Made by a program: the position numbers and the translations under genes. A stretch of 7,726 nt of DNA from JBJXDT01 sp046153505. GTDB taxonomy: Bacteria; Pseudomonadota; Gammaproteobacteria; Burkholderiales; Methylophilaceae. Below the pieces are notes generated by a model. The model was not told the DNA's origin. It made no database searches and saw only the letters and a list, made by a program, of their open reading frames with translations. The first letter of the stretch is position 1, and every line of letters begins with the position of its first letter. The stretch covers positions 1 to 7,726 of the forward strand of contig JBJXDT010000097.1 of NCBI GenBank assembly GCA_046153505.1, read 5' to 3'. Positions 6,437 to 7,726 of this stretch are shown piece by piece.

Positions 6437-7135
6437 CTATAATGCCACGAAATTGCGCACATTTTCACTTTGCATGTCTTTTCCATAGCCATTTTTTACA
6501 ATTTTTCCGCGCGACATCACCATGTAATGGTCTGCCAACGCTTCAGCAAAATCATAATACTGCTCAACCAATAAAATCGCCATGTCGCCCCGCGCTGTAA
6601 GCATGCGAATCACACGCTCGATATCCTTAATAATGGAGGGCTGAATCCCTTCTGTCGGCTCATCTAAAATCAACACTTTTGGACGGGAAACCAAGGCGCG
6701 TGCAATGGCCAACTGTTGCTGCTGCCCACCAGATAAATCACCACCTCTTCGGTGCAACATCTCCTTGAGTACGGGGAACATTTCAAATACATCCTCAGGA
6801 ATTTTGTTGGCATGTTTACCCTTCACTACCGCCAAGCCCATTAGCAAATTTTCTTCCACGGTTAGCCGAGAAAATATTTCGCGCCCTTGTGGCACATAGG
6901 CCATGCCCATTGGGGCGCGGCTATAAGATTTACTTGTGGTGATATCTTTACCATCAAATTTAATTGCACCAGATTTAATCGGCAAAACGCCCATTAAGCA
7001 TTTCAACAAGGTGGTTTTGCCAACGCCGTTGCGCCCCAACAAAACTGTACAAGCTCCCATGGGCACACTAAATGAGACATCACGCAGAATTTGACTGCCA
7101 CCATAAAATTGATTGATTGAATTAATTTCTAGCAT
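6437..7135 (-). CDS. urtE: Urea ABC transporter ATP-binding protein UrtE
   Basis: This is one of the two ATPases of the high-affinity urea importer (a branched-chain-amino-acid-type ABC transporter related to LivF), acting on the cytoplasmic face of the membrane. With the start at ATG 7135 it has 232 residues, the usual size. Motifs are Walker A GRNGVGKT (34-41), Q-loop GMAYVPQGREIF (77-88; Gln83), signature LSGGQQQQLAIARAL (134-148), and Walker B VLILDEP (154-160). LLVEQ (188-192) puts Gln at the H-switch position, which is normal in LivF/UrtE. The open frame extends to a TTG at 7159, but that would overlap urtD and add a non-family leader; ATG 7135 lies one base after the urtD stop and yields the family-like start MLEINSINQFYGG. 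Assignment to urea rather than amino acids rests on the urtD and ure neighbours. Confidence 0.95.
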   Translation of the reverse strand: MLEINSINQFYGGSQILRDVSFSVPMGACTVLLGRNGVGKTTLLKCLMGVLPIKSGAIKFDGKDITTSKSYSRAPMGMAYVPQGREIFSRLTVEENLLMGLAVVKGKHANKIPEDVFEMFPVLKEMLHRRGGDLSGGQQQQLAIARALVSRPKVLILDEPTEGIQPSIIKDIERVIRMLTARGDMAILLVEQYYDFAEALADHYMVMSRGKIVKNGYGKDMQSENVRNFVAL

Positions 7136-7136
7136 C

Positions 7137-7726
7137 TTAGCGTCCCAAATAAACTTCAATCACTTGCTCGTTACTTTGCACCTGATTCATCGTGCCCTCT
7201 GCCAGTACGCTACCTTGATGCAACACGGTGACTTTGCGCGCAATCATGTTTACAAACTCCATGTCATGCTCCACCACCATCAACGAGTGTTTACCCGCTA
7301 GACTATTCAATAGCTCAGCAGTGCGTTCTGTTTCCTCATCCGTCATGCCAGCAACAGGCTCATCCAATAGCAACAACTTTGGTTCTTGGGCAAGCAACAT
7401 ACCAATCTCAAGCCATTGTTTTTGTCCATGAGAAAGCAAGCCTGCACGCGTTTGATAAAGTGATTTCAAATTGATGGTGCTTAATATTTCTTCAATACGA
7501 TCTTTTTGCTCGCCCGTCATTTTGCCAAAAAGTGAATTCCAAACGCCTTTGTTCGCTTTTATCGCAAGCTCTAAATTTTCGAACACACTATGGTTTTCAA
7601 ATACTGTTGGTTTTTGGAATTTTCGTCCAATGCCTGCTTGCGCGATTTGCGGTTCTGTCATTTTGGAGCAATCTAAGGTTTGTCCAAAAAACACCGTGCC
7701 ACTATCAGGCCTTGTTTTTCCTGTAA
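7137..7726 (-). CDS. urtD: Urea ABC transporter ATP-binding protein UrtD, C-terminal part
   Basis: This is the LivG-like ATPase partner of UrtE in the urea importer. The frame is open through the right edge. About 195 residues are visible, beginning within TGKTRPDSGTVFFG just after Walker A, so roughly 50 N-terminal residues including the P-loop lie outside. Visible motifs are the Q-loop region GIGRKFQKPTVFENHSVFEN, the UrtD-type signature LSHGQKQWLEI (His in place of the first Gly of LSGGQ, characteristic of this family), Walker B LLLLDEPVAGM, and the H-switch MVVEHDMEFV. The tail EQVIEVYLGR is also typical. urtE starts one base after its stop. A GTG at 7694 could be taken as a start, but it is internal. 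The urtA, urtB and urtC genes are expected further right. Confidence 0.96.
   Translation of the reverse strand, partial: TGKTRPDSGTVFFGQTLDCSKMTEPQIAQAGIGRKFQKPTVFENHSVFENLELAIKANKGVWNSLFGKMTGEQKDRIEEILSTINLKSLYQTRAGLLSHGQKQWLEIGMLLAQEPKLLLLDEPVAGMTDEETERTAELLNSLAGKHSLMVVEHDMEFVNMIARKVTVLHQGSVLAEGTMNQVQSNEQVIEVYLGR

Noticed and set aside
7136..7159. Upstream TTG start for urtE at 7159
   Set aside because: It would overlap urtD by 23 nt and add an eight-residue leader foreign to UrtE. ATG at 7135, one base after the urtD stop, gives the normal family start.
7137..7694. urtD as a complete short gene from GTG 7694
   Set aside because: Conserved UrtD sequence continues in frame to the right edge and Walker A is missing, so the gene is cut by the window rather than short.
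1..7726. Novel defence, mobile or CRISPR-type system
   Set aside because: Apart from the left-edge gene, every gene belongs to the recognised urea transport and urease set. No repeat arrays, transposase, integrase or attachment sites were seen.

Overview
The window is almost entirely one minus-strand operon for urea use. Read 5'->3' on the minus strand (right to left here), it runs urtD (5' end outside the window) - urtE - ureD - ureA - ureB - ureC - ureE - ureF - ureG - hupE/ureJ, and then a Rho-independent terminator. Beyond the terminator, on the same strand, a separate membrane-protein gene begins and runs off the left edge.

The host is probably a Gram-negative proteobacterium. The structural genes are split into separate alpha, beta and gamma subunits of the Klebsiella type, accessory genes follow the order D-ABC-EFG, and a HupE/UreJ nickel permease closes the operon. 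The moderately AT-rich composition and the urt-ure-hupE layout fit a betaproteobacterium such as a Methylophilaceae methylotroph (Methylotenera/Methylophilus-like). That placement is inference, not proof.

Region by region: 7726-7137 is the urea ABC transporter ATPase UrtD (C-terminal ~195 residues) and 7135-6437 is the second ATPase UrtE. 6433-5549 is the UreD chaperone. 5529-3206 holds the three enzyme subunits UreA, UreB and UreC. 3187-1355 holds the metallocentre assembly proteins UreE, UreF and UreG. 1342-779 is a HupE/UreJ nickel permease. 752-730 is the terminator. 729-572 is a promoter-like intergenic stretch with two inverted repeats. 571-1 is the N-terminal part of an NCS1 (purine/cytosine permease)-like protein, possibly the sensory front of a larger histidine kinase.

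The genes form one working unit. The Urt transporter brings urea into the cell, HupE brings nickel, UreE/UreG/UreF/UreD deliver nickel and CO2 to the apo-enzyme, and UreABC hydrolyses urea to ammonia and carbamate. All junctions are tight (gaps of at most 19 nt, or overlaps of 1, 4 and 11 nt), so a single polycistronic mRNA with translational coupling is likely. All urease catalytic residues are present and no gene is broken. I see no mobile element, tRNA, rRNA or CRISPR array. The operon itself is a known system; the less understood part is the left end, with its permease-like protein and the palindromes before it.
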